IMG/VR virus record: IMGVR_UViG_3300033153_003684
Location: 1 to 30,115 of that record
DNA: 30,115 nucleotides
DNA from: a virus
Strand: one strand, 5' to 3'
Part shown: positions 13,211 through 20,335 of the stretch, one piece after another
Layout: every line of letters starts with the position of its first letter
Numbering within the stretch: position 1 is the stretch's first letter
The notes under the pieces: generated by a model
What the model was told of the DNA's origin: nothing
The model's input: the letters and a program-made list of their open reading frames with translations, nothing else
Databases searched by the model: none
Program-made: the position numbers and the translations under genes

Positions 13211-13465
13211 ATGAAATGTAAAAACACAAAATGTAACAAAGAATTTACTGGTAGAATAACAAAACAATATTGTTCAACTAAATGTAAAGATTTATCAAAA
13301 TCGATTAGGAATCATAGAAAAAACTATCAAGCTATACCACCAGCAGAATACAAAACAATTGATGAAATAACAGAACAAGAATGTATTGAATTAAATAAAC
13401 TAAGAGAAGAAGTAATGGGTTATTTATTTTCAAACGAAGAGAATACAATAATAGTAAAAAAATAA
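13211..13465 (+). CDS. Small zinc-ribbon protein
   Basis: 84 residues with an N-terminal treble-cleft or zinc-ribbon pattern: Cys3, Cys8, Cys21 and Cys25 (MKCKNTKCNKEF...QYCSTKCKDLSKSIRNHRKNY), typical of small nucleic-acid-binding or ribosome-linked zinc proteins. The rest is a charged helix. It follows the polymerase-like gene and its structured downstream region, preceded by an early-type box and a long A-rich leader. Possibly a transcription or replication accessory factor. Confidence 0.7.
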   Translation: MKCKNTKCNKEFTGRITKQYCSTKCKDLSKSIRNHRKNYQAIPPAEYKTIDEITEQECIELNKLREEVMGYLFSNEENTIIVKK

Positions 13466-13475
13466 ATAAAACGAT

Positions 13476-13562
13476 ATGATAACAATGATGGGATACTTTG
13501 TAATAGGAATGGGAATAAGATTTCTAATAACAAAAGATAAGAAAAGATATTTCTTAAAATAA
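13476..13562 (+). CDS. Tiny membrane protein (28 aa)
   Basis: Frame MITMMGYFVIGMGIRFLITKDKKRYFLK: one hydrophobic segment and a basic tail. It starts 11 bases after the zinc protein stop and ends 20 bases before a strong terminator, so position supports it. Function unknown. Confidence 0.45.
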   Translation: MITMMGYFVIGMGIRFLITKDKKRYFLK

Positions 13563-13581
13563 ATTATAATAAAAATAAACT

Positions 13582-13618
13582 AAAACCAATTTTTCAATAG
13601 TAGAGAGATTGGTTTTTT
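13582..13618 (+). terminator. Hairpin terminator
   Basis: AAAACCAAT (13582-13590) pairs with ATTGGTTTT (13608-13616), followed by further T. Closes the polymerase-like/zinc-protein unit. Confidence 0.85.
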
Positions 13619-13619
13619 G

Positions 13620-13629
13620 TATATATAAT
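13620..13629 (+). promoter_or_regulatory. Early-type promoter-like box
   Basis: TATATATAAT three bases before the ATG at 13632 and immediately after a terminator, so a promoter is needed here and this is the best candidate, although transcription would have to start at or upstream of the ATG. Confidence 0.4.
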
Positions 13630-13631
13630 CT

Positions 13632-14018
13632 ATGAGACAGACATTAACACTAAGAGAAGTATTAAGATTATTATTCATCCCATTACAATCAAAAGAAGAT
13701 ACAGTATTCTTATATGAAATACTAGCAGACGATATAGATAATATAGATAGATTAATCGTAGAAGAATCAGGATTTGTTATATTGGATTTATATGGTATGG
13801 AAAAATATGTAAGTTATTTAGATTTAGAATATTTCATTATACCACAAGCATTATTTGATAGACAAACAGTTATAGAAGAAGTAAGAAGAATAGAAATTGA
13901 ATTACTTGAATCAGAACTATCACAATTAGAAAAGAAGATAGCTACATTAGATAGTAATTTAGATTACTGGTTAGACTCATACAACCTTATCCTGAAAGAA
14001 ATAGACTTACTTGTATAG
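13632..14018 (+). CDS. Unknown protein with C-terminal coiled coil
   Basis: 128 residues. Residues 1-80 look like a small folded domain (TLREVLRLLFIPLQSKEDTVFLYEIL...VSYLDLEYFIIPQALFDRQTV); residues 80-125 form a heptad-rich helix (EIELLESELSQLEKKIATLDSNLDYWLDSYNLILKEIDLL). It begins just after a strong terminator and is followed by the sigma-like gene, so the two could be co-regulated; a partner or antagonist of the sigma-like protein is possible but speculative. Confidence 0.65.
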   Translation: MRQTLTLREVLRLLFIPLQSKEDTVFLYEILADDIDNIDRLIVEESGFVILDLYGMEKYVSYLDLEYFIIPQALFDRQTVIEEVRRIEIELLESELSQLEKKIATLDSNLDYWLDSYNLILKEIDLLV

Positions 14019-14085
14019 TCTTATATCAAATAATATTTTAAAGCCCTTAGAAGAGACGAGAGGAGGTATTTTTGATATATATATT

Positions 14086-14760
14086 ATGGAAACAAAAATA
14101 CTATCAAACTCAGAAATATTAGAAATAACATTAAAAGAAACAGATTACATTCAGATATGTGATAATATATCTAAGGGGGATAATTTAAAAATGGAATTAT
14201 TCCAAGAAGTAATGTTATCTATTATGAAGAAGAAGAATAAATTCCTAAATGATTTACATCAAAAGAAACAATTAAAATATTATATTATATTTATTCTCAA
14301 ACAAGAATGGTCAGGTAGTAATTCAAGTTTTAATAGAAATTTCAGACAGAAGAGAAACCAAGTTAAGATAGATATAAATGTTGATTTATCTACAATAGAT
14401 ATTTTCACAGAGAATTATAATGGAAAACTATTCAAGAAGTTAATTGAACTATCTGATGATGAATATAGTAATAAGATTAAATATTATTTATCTAATATAG
14501 ATAGAATATTATCAGAAGAAAAGTATTGGAATAATGGAATACAAGATTGGTATGGTAAAGAATTATTTGAAATGTATTTTAAATTGAATGATTATAATAT
14601 GATAGATGGTTATAAAAGAGATTTAGAATGTACATCACAAACAAGCAGTATGAGAAAGATAGAAAGAAGAACTGGTATAGACCACGTAAGCGTTTCCTTT
14701 TCTATTAGAGATACAAAGAAATATATTCAAGATATATTAAAAGAAGAAAAGATAATGTGA
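14086..14760 (+). CDS. Phage RNA polymerase sigma-factor-like protein
   Basis: 224 residues from the ATG at 14086. Residues about 34-90 (LKMELFQEVMLSIMKK...KQLKYYIIFILKQEWSGSNSSFNRNFRQKR) match the region 2-like part of small sigma-like proteins common in Bacteroidota phages (LFQEV, K-Y-I-I-Q, S-F-R-YR). Residues about 187-215 (SSMRKIERRTGIDHVSVSFSIRDTKKYI) form a region 4-like helix-turn-helix. It would redirect host RNA polymerase to phage promoters. A late promoter-like motif copy lies 17 bases after its stop, and the terminase and tail genes follow. The frame is open upstream to a TTG at 14011, overlapping the previous gene; the ATG is preferred. An AGGAGG at 14061-14066 lies 19 bases before the ATG, too far for normal use, and TATTTTTG at 14067-14074 matches the Bacteroidota -7 pattern TAnnTTTG. 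Confidence 0.7.
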   Translation: METKILSNSEILEITLKETDYIQICDNISKGDNLKMELFQEVMLSIMKKKNKFLNDLHQKKQLKYYIIFILKQEWSGSNSSFNRNFRQKRNQVKIDINVDLSTIDIFTENYNGKLFKKLIELSDDEYSNKIKYYLSNIDRILSEEKYWNNGIQDWYGKELFEMYFKLNDYNMIDGYKRDLECTSQTSSMRKIERRTGIDHVSVSFSIRDTKKYIQDILKEEKIM

Positions 14761-14761
14761 A

Positions 14762-14795
14762 AAACAAACAGCTAATTTATCTGTTTTATAAAAAA
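14762..14795 (+). promoter_or_regulatory. Late promoter-like bipartite motif, copy 3
   Basis: AAACAA at 14762-14767, ten bases, then TATCTGTTTTATAAAAAA at 14778-14795; 14 bases before the ATG at 14810. It follows the sigma-like gene and precedes the terminase operon. Confidence 0.75.
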
Positions 14796-14809
14796 CAACT
14801 ATACACACA

Positions 14810-15079
14810 ATGTTTACTATTTTAAAATTAATATTAATAACTTATGTTCTTTCTGATTTATTCAAAGTAATAGGAGAAATTATATCAGGGATAAAATCTA
14901 AATATAAATTAGTAAATATAATTAGATTATTATTAACATACGTTCTAAGCTGCGGAAAATGTAGTAGCTTCTGGTTTACATTAATTTATACACAGAACCT
15001 CTTATACGCTTCGCTAGTAGCAATAGTAATAAGTATAATAAAGATGTTAGAAGAAAAATATATTAAAGTTAAATTATGA
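14810..15079 (+). CDS. Small membrane protein with CxxC-x-x-FW motif (DUF1360-like)
   Basis: 89 residues with hydrophobic spans at about 3-25, 36-48 and 62-77. The segment LSCGKCSSFWFTLIY (Cys48, Cys51, Phe-Trp at 54-55) is the pattern of DUF1360-type small membrane proteins found in phages and bacteria. Function unknown; the CxxC pair could bind metal or form a disulfide near the membrane. First gene of the terminase transcript; its stop overlaps the start of the next gene (ATGA). Confidence 0.7.
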   Translation: MFTILKLILITYVLSDLFKVIGEIISGIKSKYKLVNIIRLLLTYVLSCGKCSSFWFTLIYTQNLLYASLVAIVISIIKMLEEKYIKVKL

Positions 15080-15291
15080 TAATAGTAGAAGAAGAAGACA
15101 TAGTAATATTTGAACATATCAATTCTTTAATATTCGCAACACCTAGTGATAGTTTATTAGCTAAGAATTTATGTGAGAAATATAAGATGGAAAATTGTAT
15201 AAGTTGTTCAAGTTGTCCTGAAATAACTAGAAGATTATTCAGTAAGATAAAAGATTATTATAAAATAAATAAAATTGAAGATGAAAAATAA
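15076..15291 (+). CDS. Small cysteine-rich unknown protein
   Basis: 71 residues. The notable feature is CEKYKMENCISCSSCPEITRRLFSKIKDYY, with four Cys within a 16-residue stretch, a possible zinc site, followed by a basic helix. Start overlaps the previous stop by four bases and the end overlaps the next gene by 11 bases, so it is tightly coupled within the terminase operon. No family can be named. Confidence 0.65.
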   Translation: MIIVEEEDIVIFEHINSLIFATPSDSLLAKNLCEKYKMENCISCSSCPEITRRLFSKIKDYYKINKIEDEK

Positions 15292-15841
15292 GAATAGATT
15301 ACAATCGATAAGAGATACAAGATTGGGGATTGATACATATCAGACAATGTTATCTAAGATGAAATTCGAAAGTATGGAAGAATATGATTTAATCGGAAAG
15401 GTTGAAGATATTTCTATTTATATAAACGAAGGAAATGTAGATGAAGATAAGATGGTTGAAGATGTAAGTAAACAAAAATTCTTACGAGAGAAATTCTTAA
15501 ACACAAGTGCAATTCATAATAGTCCAGAAGAAGATAGTTATTTAGATACAGGTGGTAAGGTAGTAAGATATAAATATGAAGGACCTCTTGATGATAAGAA
15601 TAGAGATTTTTGTTCACATATGTTAACAGTCTATTCAAATCAATATTTTAGAAAGGAAGATATTAATCAAATGTCTTTTTCTCATCCGAATTCAGACTTT
15701 AAGAGATATAGTTATTGGCAGTATTCAGGTTCATATGGATGTCGCCATAGATTTGTAGCATATGTATTTTCAGTTAGTGAAACTGATAGAGTACAAACGA
15801 CTGTTAAGCGTAGTGCTAAAGATAGTTCACCAAAGAATTAA
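15281..15841 (+). CDS. Head morphogenesis (gp7/Mu F-like C-terminal) protein
   Basis: 186 residues from the ATG at 15281 (an upstream TTG at 15275 is less likely). The C-terminal half has YKYEGPLDDKNRDFCSHMLTVYSNQYFRKEDINQMS, then YWQYSGSYGCRHRFVAYVF, giving Cys111, His113, Cys154 and His156. This is the metal-binding-like pattern of minor head proteins (G-L-D-x-x-x-R-x-F-C ... T/R-x-E-D-I ... G-x-x-G-C-x-H-R-W). Such proteins usually lie next to the portal; here the gene is upstream of the terminase and 10 kb from the portal. It lacks the longer N-terminal portion of classic gp7, so a shortened variant is likely. Confidence 0.6.
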   Translation: MKNKNRLQSIRDTRLGIDTYQTMLSKMKFESMEEYDLIGKVEDISIYINEGNVDEDKMVEDVSKQKFLREKFLNTSAIHNSPEEDSYLDTGGKVVRYKYEGPLDDKNRDFCSHMLTVYSNQYFRKEDINQMSFSHPNSDFKRYSYWQYSGSYGCRHRFVAYVFSVSETDRVQTTVKRSAKDSSPKN

Positions 15842-16095
15842 TGTCTTGGTCATATGATATACGAATAGGTAATCTATTAAGAACAACTAGTGAATGTTGT
15901 AGAATATTCTATATAGATTCAGATGATGAGTTTGTATTTAAACATAGATTATATGAAGGTAGGAAACTATCTTCTTTTTGGGGATATGAATTAGAATTAA
16001 TCTTAATTAATATAGAAGATTTTAATGAATTACCATATGCATCAAGAGAAAATATAAAAGAAATTAGAAGAATATTTGGATATAACATCCAATAA
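15841..16095 (+). CDS. Unknown protein of the IRIGN type
   Basis: 84 residues. The start SWSYDIRIGNLLRTTSECCRIFYIDSD and a following YEGRKLSSFWGYELELILI recall short proteins in Bacteroidota phages and prophages that begin with an LRIGNLV-type motif and contain a conserved EGI-LT-EWL region. Their role is not known. The ATG shares one base with the previous stop (TAATG), so translation is coupled. Confidence 0.6.
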   Translation: MSWSYDIRIGNLLRTTSECCRIFYIDSDDEFVFKHRLYEGRKLSSFWGYELELILINIEDFNELPYASRENIKEIRRIFGYNIQ

Positions 16096-16142
16096 TTTTT
16101 TGATTATAAAACGCTAGAAGTGAAGTAAAAAAAGTGAAACAA

Positions 16143-16517
16143 ATGAAAATAGATGTAATAGAAAAAGTAGTAGAAGAGATAATAAAACTAAGATATAATA
16201 AAGGTTATTCAACGGGTAATCTTGTGAAATATTTAAATAAGAAATATGATTTAAAAGCTACAAGAAGTTATGAATTAATTAGAATAGCAAGAGAAAAGAT
16301 TGGGGAATATAATTATATAACAAATGAAAATACTTTAGAAGACGCAATTGAAATGTTAGAACAAATGTTACAACGAGCATTAGATAATGAAAATGATAAA
16401 TTAGCATTAAGTATTCAACAGGAAATTAATAAAGTAAATCAACTATATATTCAGAAGATAGATATTACTTCCCAAGGAGAGAAAATAACAATTAATATAA
16501 ATGGAGATAAATCTTAA
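16143..16517 (+). CDS. Terminase small subunit
   Basis: 124 residues from the ATG at 16143 (a GTG at 16134 adds three residues). An N-terminal helix-turn-helix-like part (KGYSTGNLVKYLNKKYDLKATRSYELIRIAREKIGE) would bind the packaging site, followed by a helical oligomerisation part (LEDAIEMLEQMLQRALDNENDKLALSIQQEINKVNQLYIQK) and a short beta tail. It overlaps the large subunit gene by 17 bases, as usual for terminase pairs. The sequence family is not certain, but the architecture and position are convincing. Confidence 0.75.
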   Translation: MKIDVIEKVVEEIIKLRYNKGYSTGNLVKYLNKKYDLKATRSYELIRIAREKIGEYNYITNENTLEDAIEMLEQMLQRALDNENDKLALSIQQEINKVNQLYIQKIDITSQGEKITININGDKS

Positions 16518-17829
16518 TTTAACAAGCAAACAAGAAATAGCATTTGAATATCTAAATGATGATATAACAACAGAAGTATTATTCGGAGGGTCTGCTGGCG
16601 GTGGAAAATCTTTCTTTGGTTGTGCTTGGCTTATTGTTCAATGTGTTCAGTACCCAGGTACAAGATGGTTGATGGGACGTTCTAAATTAAAAGCTTTAAA
16701 ACAAACTACATTAAATACTTTCTTTGAGATATGTTCATTATGGGGATTAAATTCAGAACATTATAATTATAATCAACAATCAGGTGAAATAGAATTCTAT
16801 AATGGAAGTATAATAATCTTAAAGGATTTATTCTTATATCCATCTGACCCTAACTTTGATAGTCTTGGTTCATTGGAAATCACAGGAGCATTCATTGATG
16901 AGGTCAATCAACTAACAGAAAAAGCAAAGAATATAGTAGCTTCTAGAATGAGATATAAATTAGATGAATACAATCTAATACCAAAATTATTTATGTCTTG
17001 TAATCCTGCTAAGAATTGGGTATATAATGAATTTTATAAAAAAGATAAAGAAGGTTTATTAGAAGATTATAAAAGATTTATACCAGCCTTAGTTAGTGAT
17101 AATCCAAATATATCAAAACATTATATTACCCAATTAAAAAAATTAGATGATATAAGTAGAAGAAGATTATTATTAGGTGAATGGGAATATGAGGATAAAG
17201 CTGCTTTAATTAATTTCGATAATATAGTTGGTATATTCCAAGATTATAATTTAAATAAAAGTAATAACCCAGAAGATTATTATATAAGTGTTGATGTTGC
17301 TCGTAAGGGTAAAGATAAAGCAGTTGTTATGGTTTGGTATAAATATAATATAATCTCTATTCACACAAGAGGTATATCATTAATGAATGAATTAAAAGAT
17401 TTAATAGAAAGTTTAAAGAATAAATATAGAATAAACAATAGGAATATTATAATTGATGAAGATGGTATAGGCGGTGGTCTTGTAGATTTTATACAACATT
17501 CAAATGGGTTCATTAATAATAGTAAAGCCCTTAACGGGGATAATTATCAAAATTTAAAAACACAATGTTATTTTAAATTATCAGAACTTATTAATAATAA
17601 TGAGATTAAAATATTTGATTATACAATAGAAGAAAGAGAAAAGATTATTCAAGAACTATCTACTATTAAAAGAAAGAATATAGATAAAGATGGTAAGTTA
17701 CAAATAATTGGGAAGGATGATATTAAGAATCTTATTGGTAGGTCACCAGATTATTCAGACGCTATGATGATGAGAATGTATTTTGAATTTTCAGGAAACA
17801 CCCACGGAGGATTAACTTTCGTTATCTAA
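16501..17829 (+). CDS. Terminase large subunit
   Basis: 442-residue DNA-packaging motor. ATPase domain: Walker A GGSAGGGKS at 29-37, Walker B ITGAFIDE at 127-134 with catalytic Glu134, and coupling motif SCNP at 166-169. RNase H-like nuclease domain: SVDVARKGKDKAVVMVW (Asp265 and nearby acidic residues), IIIDEDGIGGG (Asp319) and SPDYSDAMMMR (Asp417/Asp420). It would pump DNA through the portal and cut concatemers. Full length for the family. It contains one GGGGATAATTATC site at 17536. Start is the first ATG, overlapping the small subunit gene. Confidence 0.95.
   Translation: MEINLNLTSKQEIAFEYLNDDITTEVLFGGSAGGGKSFFGCAWLIVQCVQYPGTRWLMGRSKLKALKQTTLNTFFEICSLWGLNSEHYNYNQQSGEIEFYNGSIIILKDLFLYPSDPNFDSLGSLEITGAFIDEVNQLTEKAKNIVASRMRYKLDEYNLIPKLFMSCNPAKNWVYNEFYKKDKEGLLEDYKRFIPALVSDNPNISKHYITQLKKLDDISRRRLLLGEWEYEDKAALINFDNIVGIFQDYNLNKSNNPEDYYISVDVARKGKDKAVVMVWYKYNIISIHTRGISLMNELKDLIESLKNKYRINNRNIIIDEDGIGGGLVDFIQHSNGFINNSKALNGDNYQNLKTQCYFKLSELINNNEIKIFDYTIEEREKIIQELSTIKRKNIDKDGKLQIIGKDDIKNLIGRSPDYSDAMMMRMYFEFSGNTHGGLTFVI
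17536..17553 (+). repeat. Dispersed GGGGATAATT motif inside the terminase gene
   Basis: GGGGATAATTATCAAAAT, identical over 18 bases to 11436-11453. Contains the palindrome GATAATTATC. Confidence 0.75.
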
Positions 17830-17863
17830 AAACAATTAAGTATTATATCTGTTTTATAAAAAA
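17830..17863 (+). promoter_or_regulatory. Late promoter-like bipartite motif, copy 4
   Basis: AAACAA directly after the terminase stop, ten bases, then TATCTGTTTTATAAAAAA at 17846-17863; 13 bases before the ATG at 17877. Its spacer is identical to that of copy 5. Confidence 0.75.
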
Positions 17864-17876
17864 ATATACACACATA

Positions 17877-18497
17877 ATGATTACATTAGAAATAGATAAT
17901 ATACAATATACTGCACCAGAGGGATGGCATGAAGTTAGTTTAGAATTGTTTGATAAGATAACAGAATTAAAAGATTTGGAATTATCAGGACTTCATTATT
18001 CAATTGCTTTAATGACATTCTTAATTGGTTGTGAATCAGTAGTAGTTAAGAAATTAGCAAGTGAAGATATAATGGTTTTGAATGATTTATTTAAATGGGT
18101 ATCAGAAGAAATCAAACCAAGAATGGTTGAATCAGTTTTGATTGAAGGAATCACCTATGCTTTTCCAACTAATTTAGATAAGTTAAGTTGGGGAGAGAAA
18201 GCAGATGCTGAATTGATTATCAAGACTGAAAATATGGAAACAATGAAAGGGCTAAGTAAATTACTAGCTTTATTATTACGACCAGCTACTTTAGTTTTAA
18301 ATACTGAATCTAATAAAGAAGAATTAATACTTGAAGAATATGGGATAGTGAATTATGAATATAGGCACGATTTGTTCTACAAGAATTTAAATATGAGTGA
18401 TGTGATGAAATTTAGGGATTTTTTTTTATCCATCGAACAAAACACTTCAAAGACTACGAGGGTTACTGGGGTAAGCAAAATAAAGATATTGAAGTAA
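17877..18497 (+). CDS. Tail assembly chaperone, zero-frame product
   Basis: 206 residues when no frameshift occurs. A tail assembly chaperone is expected directly before tail genes; it binds the tape measure protein during tail assembly. The protein is helical and acidic with a short beta start (ITLEIDNIQYTAPEGWHEVSLELFDKI) like other Bacteroidota phage chaperones. The key evidence is a run of nine T (18419-18427) that contains the classic slippery heptamer T TTT TTA in the correct phase, followed by a long open -1 frame. After the slip site the zero frame reads only a short, basic tail (SIEQNTSKTTRVTGVSKIKILK). Confidence 0.75.
   Translation: MITLEIDNIQYTAPEGWHEVSLELFDKITELKDLELSGLHYSIALMTFLIGCESVVVKKLASEDIMVLNDLFKWVSEEIKPRMVESVLIEGITYAFPTNLDKLSWGEKADAELIIKTENMETMKGLSKLLALLLRPATLVLNTESNKEELILEEYGIVNYEYRHDLFYKNLNMSDVMKFRDFFLSIEQNTSKTTRVTGVSKIKILK
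18419..18428 (+). promoter_or_regulatory. -1 ribosomal frameshift slippery site
   Basis: Nine T then A. In the zero frame the codons are GAT TTT TTT TTA, so T-TTT-TTA (18422-18428) fits X-XXY-YYZ. The -1 frame has a stop at 18413-18415, so a productive shift must occur after that point. Confidence 0.8.
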
Positions 18498-18709
18498 CAG
18501 AAGGGGAAGGTGGAAGAAGTGGATTATATAAAAGCTTTGATAGTGAGAAATGGATGTGGTTAATTATGACAGAGAAGTTAGTACAGATTTTCAATTGTCC
18601 AGAAGTAGAAGTATATAAATATAATTACATTCATTGTATAAATTACCTAGCAATGACAAAACAAAGAGATGAATATATTGCGAGTTTAGAAGCACAAGCA
18701 AGACAATAA
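18428..18709 (+). CDS. Tail assembly chaperone, -1 frame extension (GT-like)
   Basis: The -1 frame is open for about 93 codons after the slip and ends at TAA 18707-18709. The residues begin IHRTKHFKDYEGYWGKQNKDIEVTEGEGG and continue KSFDSEKWMWLIMTEKLVQIFNCPEVEVYKYNYIHCINYLAMTKQRDEYIASL, a helical domain with W-L-I--LA/V-x-x-P-E-V/I---Y of the kind seen in chaperone T domains. It has no well-placed start of its own. The fused product would be about 277 residues. The order (short G-like product, longer GT-like product) matches lambda-type tail assembly. Confidence 0.75.
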   Translation: MHRTKHFKDYEGYWGKQNKDIEVTEGEGGRSGLYKSFDSEKWMWLIMTEKLVQIFNCPEVEVYKYNYIHCINYLAMTKQRDEYIASLEAQARQ

Positions 18710-18724
18710 AAAAATAGAATAATA

Positions 18725-20059
18725 ATGGCAGTACCACAAACAAATACAACATTAATACAATTAGTAGATTTATTTAAAGATATAGCAGATAGGCATATGC
18801 AAATCAATGACTTTGGATTTGGGACTACTGATGAGATAGGAGAATCAAGAAGAATGTTATATCCTTATTTATGGATAACAGTAGTAGATGATTCCACATT
18901 AGTATTTGGTAGTGGTGGTATATCACATATCGATTTCTCACTTACACTTATTGTAGCAGATAAAGTAAATAATCAAACTAATAATGGGAATCAATTGGGA
19001 GAAGAATCTAACAATGGTTTAGAAGTTTCAAGCGATACCCAACAAATGATTTATGATATAATGGCTGAGTTATCTACACATCCAGGATATGATGATATGA
19101 ATATAAAAGTAACAAATGATATTACATTATCACCTGCTTGGGATGAAGATGATGGAAGAGTCAATGGTTGGACAGCTACATTAGATTTAAGAATGCCATT
19201 CAGATTAACTTATTGTAACGCACCCTTTTCTAATACTTATATACCTTCATTACCATTACCTTGTAATCCAGCAACTATTCTAAATAGTGATAGTTCTTAT
19301 TCAACAAGTGTAGCAAGTGGTGACACATTGATTTTACCTGATGGCTTGATTAATAATAGTGATAGTTCATATATTGTAAATTTACCAGCGACTAATGGTT
19401 TAACTATTCCAGATATTACACATACAGATTCAGATGGTAGTCCGATTACATTACCAGCCCAAACTCCTATGATATGTACACCAGGTGGGGTATCTGGACA
19501 TAATAATAAAGTATTTAAATCTGGTTGTACAACTTCTAGATTTACTAATGATGATGGTGTATTACAAATGGGTAATGGTGCAGACTTCTTAACATTAACA
19601 TATAATAATCATTTTGGAAATACTGATAGATTTACTGATAGAAATGGAGCACAAATATATCCAGATGGGATAGTATGTGATTGGTCAACTTGGAAAGAAG
19701 ATACTGGTTATTTTTTAGCTTATCAAAAAGATATGGAACCTAGAACTAGATTAGATATTTTACTAACAACTTCACCTTTTACAAGAGATGGATTTGGAGA
19801 TTGGTATGTACCTAATGTTTCTCAAGTATTGAATATTTGTAATTTTGGTATTATACCAGGAGCAATATTCCAGTGGTGGAATTATCCTCCATTTAATTAT
19901 GATGAATTAGCAAGTGGATTTGATGATAGATTTTGGACAAGTACATTTGCAAGTGGTAATGCTTATGTTATTTTGTATATAGGAGTTAGTACGAAAACAA
20001 ATTACTGGGGTACACATAAGACTAAATTAGTAAGAGAATTTAATGTAAGTGAATTATAA
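18725..20059 (+). CDS. Tail protein with neck-like N-terminus and Lcl/DUF1566-like C-terminus
   Basis: 444 residues in three parts. Residues about 1-170 (TLIQLVDLFKDIADRHMQINDFGFGTTDEIG...YPYLWITVVDDSTL...DLRMPFRLTYCN) resemble Bacteroidota phage tail-completion proteins. Residues about 180-260 repeat NSDSSY and G-x-T-L-I-L-P units, linker-like strands known from phage tail proteins. Residues about 310-444 (CDWSTWKEDTGYFLAY..., DGFGDWYVPNVSQVLNICNFG, DDRFWTSTFASGNAYVILYI, KLVREF) match the Lcl/DUF1566 pattern (W-x-x-P...EL ... FWTST ... A ... VR), a C-type-lectin-like fold often used for surface binding. This may be a virion-bound adhesion domain added to a neck protein. Confidence 0.65.
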   Translation: MAVPQTNTTLIQLVDLFKDIADRHMQINDFGFGTTDEIGESRRMLYPYLWITVVDDSTLVFGSGGISHIDFSLTLIVADKVNNQTNNGNQLGEESNNGLEVSSDTQQMIYDIMAELSTHPGYDDMNIKVTNDITLSPAWDEDDGRVNGWTATLDLRMPFRLTYCNAPFSNTYIPSLPLPCNPATILNSDSSYSTSVASGDTLILPDGLINNSDSSYIVNLPATNGLTIPDITHTDSDGSPITLPAQTPMICTPGGVSGHNNKVFKSGCTTSRFTNDDGVLQMGNGADFLTLTYNNHFGNTDRFTDRNGAQIYPDGIVCDWSTWKEDTGYFLAYQKDMEPRTRLDILLTTSPFTRDGFGDWYVPNVSQVLNICNFGIIPGAIFQWWNYPPFNYDELASGFDDRFWTSTFASGNAYVILYIGVSTKTNYWGTHKTKLVREFNVSEL

Positions 20060-20077
20060 AAATAAAAGAAAATAAAT

Positions 20078-20335
20078 ATGATATTTGAACATATAGGAAT
20101 AATAGAAATAGAAGAAGGATTAACATTAGAGAATCCTAAAATGGAATTACAATCAGTATATTACAATTTGATTACGAATGCATTTGAATTAGAAGTTCAT
20201 TTTTGGGAAACTAAATACAGACACAGTAGAATGTTTACAGCTAGTAATGATGTAACAGGAAGTCTTTCAATGGAACAAATAGTTACATTCGTAGGAACAC
20301 ATCCTATTTTATCACAATTTAATGTAATAGGATAA
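20078..20335 (+). CDS. Unknown small tail-region protein
   Basis: 85 residues (MIFEHIGIIEIEEGLTLENPKMELQSVYYNLITNAFELEVHFWETKYRHSRMF...). Beta-rich first half with an F-E-L-E-V-H-F-W strand. It is placed between two neck-type genes and its stop overlaps the next ATG by one base. No function recognised. Confidence 0.65.
   Translation: MIFEHIGIIEIEEGLTLENPKMELQSVYYNLITNAFELEVHFWETKYRHSRMFTASNDVTGSLSMEQIVTFVGTHPILSQFNVIG

Noticed and set aside
14011-14085. TTG-initiated extension of the sigma-like gene
   Set aside because: It would overlap the previous gene and adds sequence unlike the family; the ATG at 14086 is more plausible, even though an AGGAGG lies too far upstream.
18725-20059. Diversity-generating retroelement target
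   Set aside because: The C-terminal fold is compatible, but no template repeat copy or reverse transcriptase gene is seen in the window.
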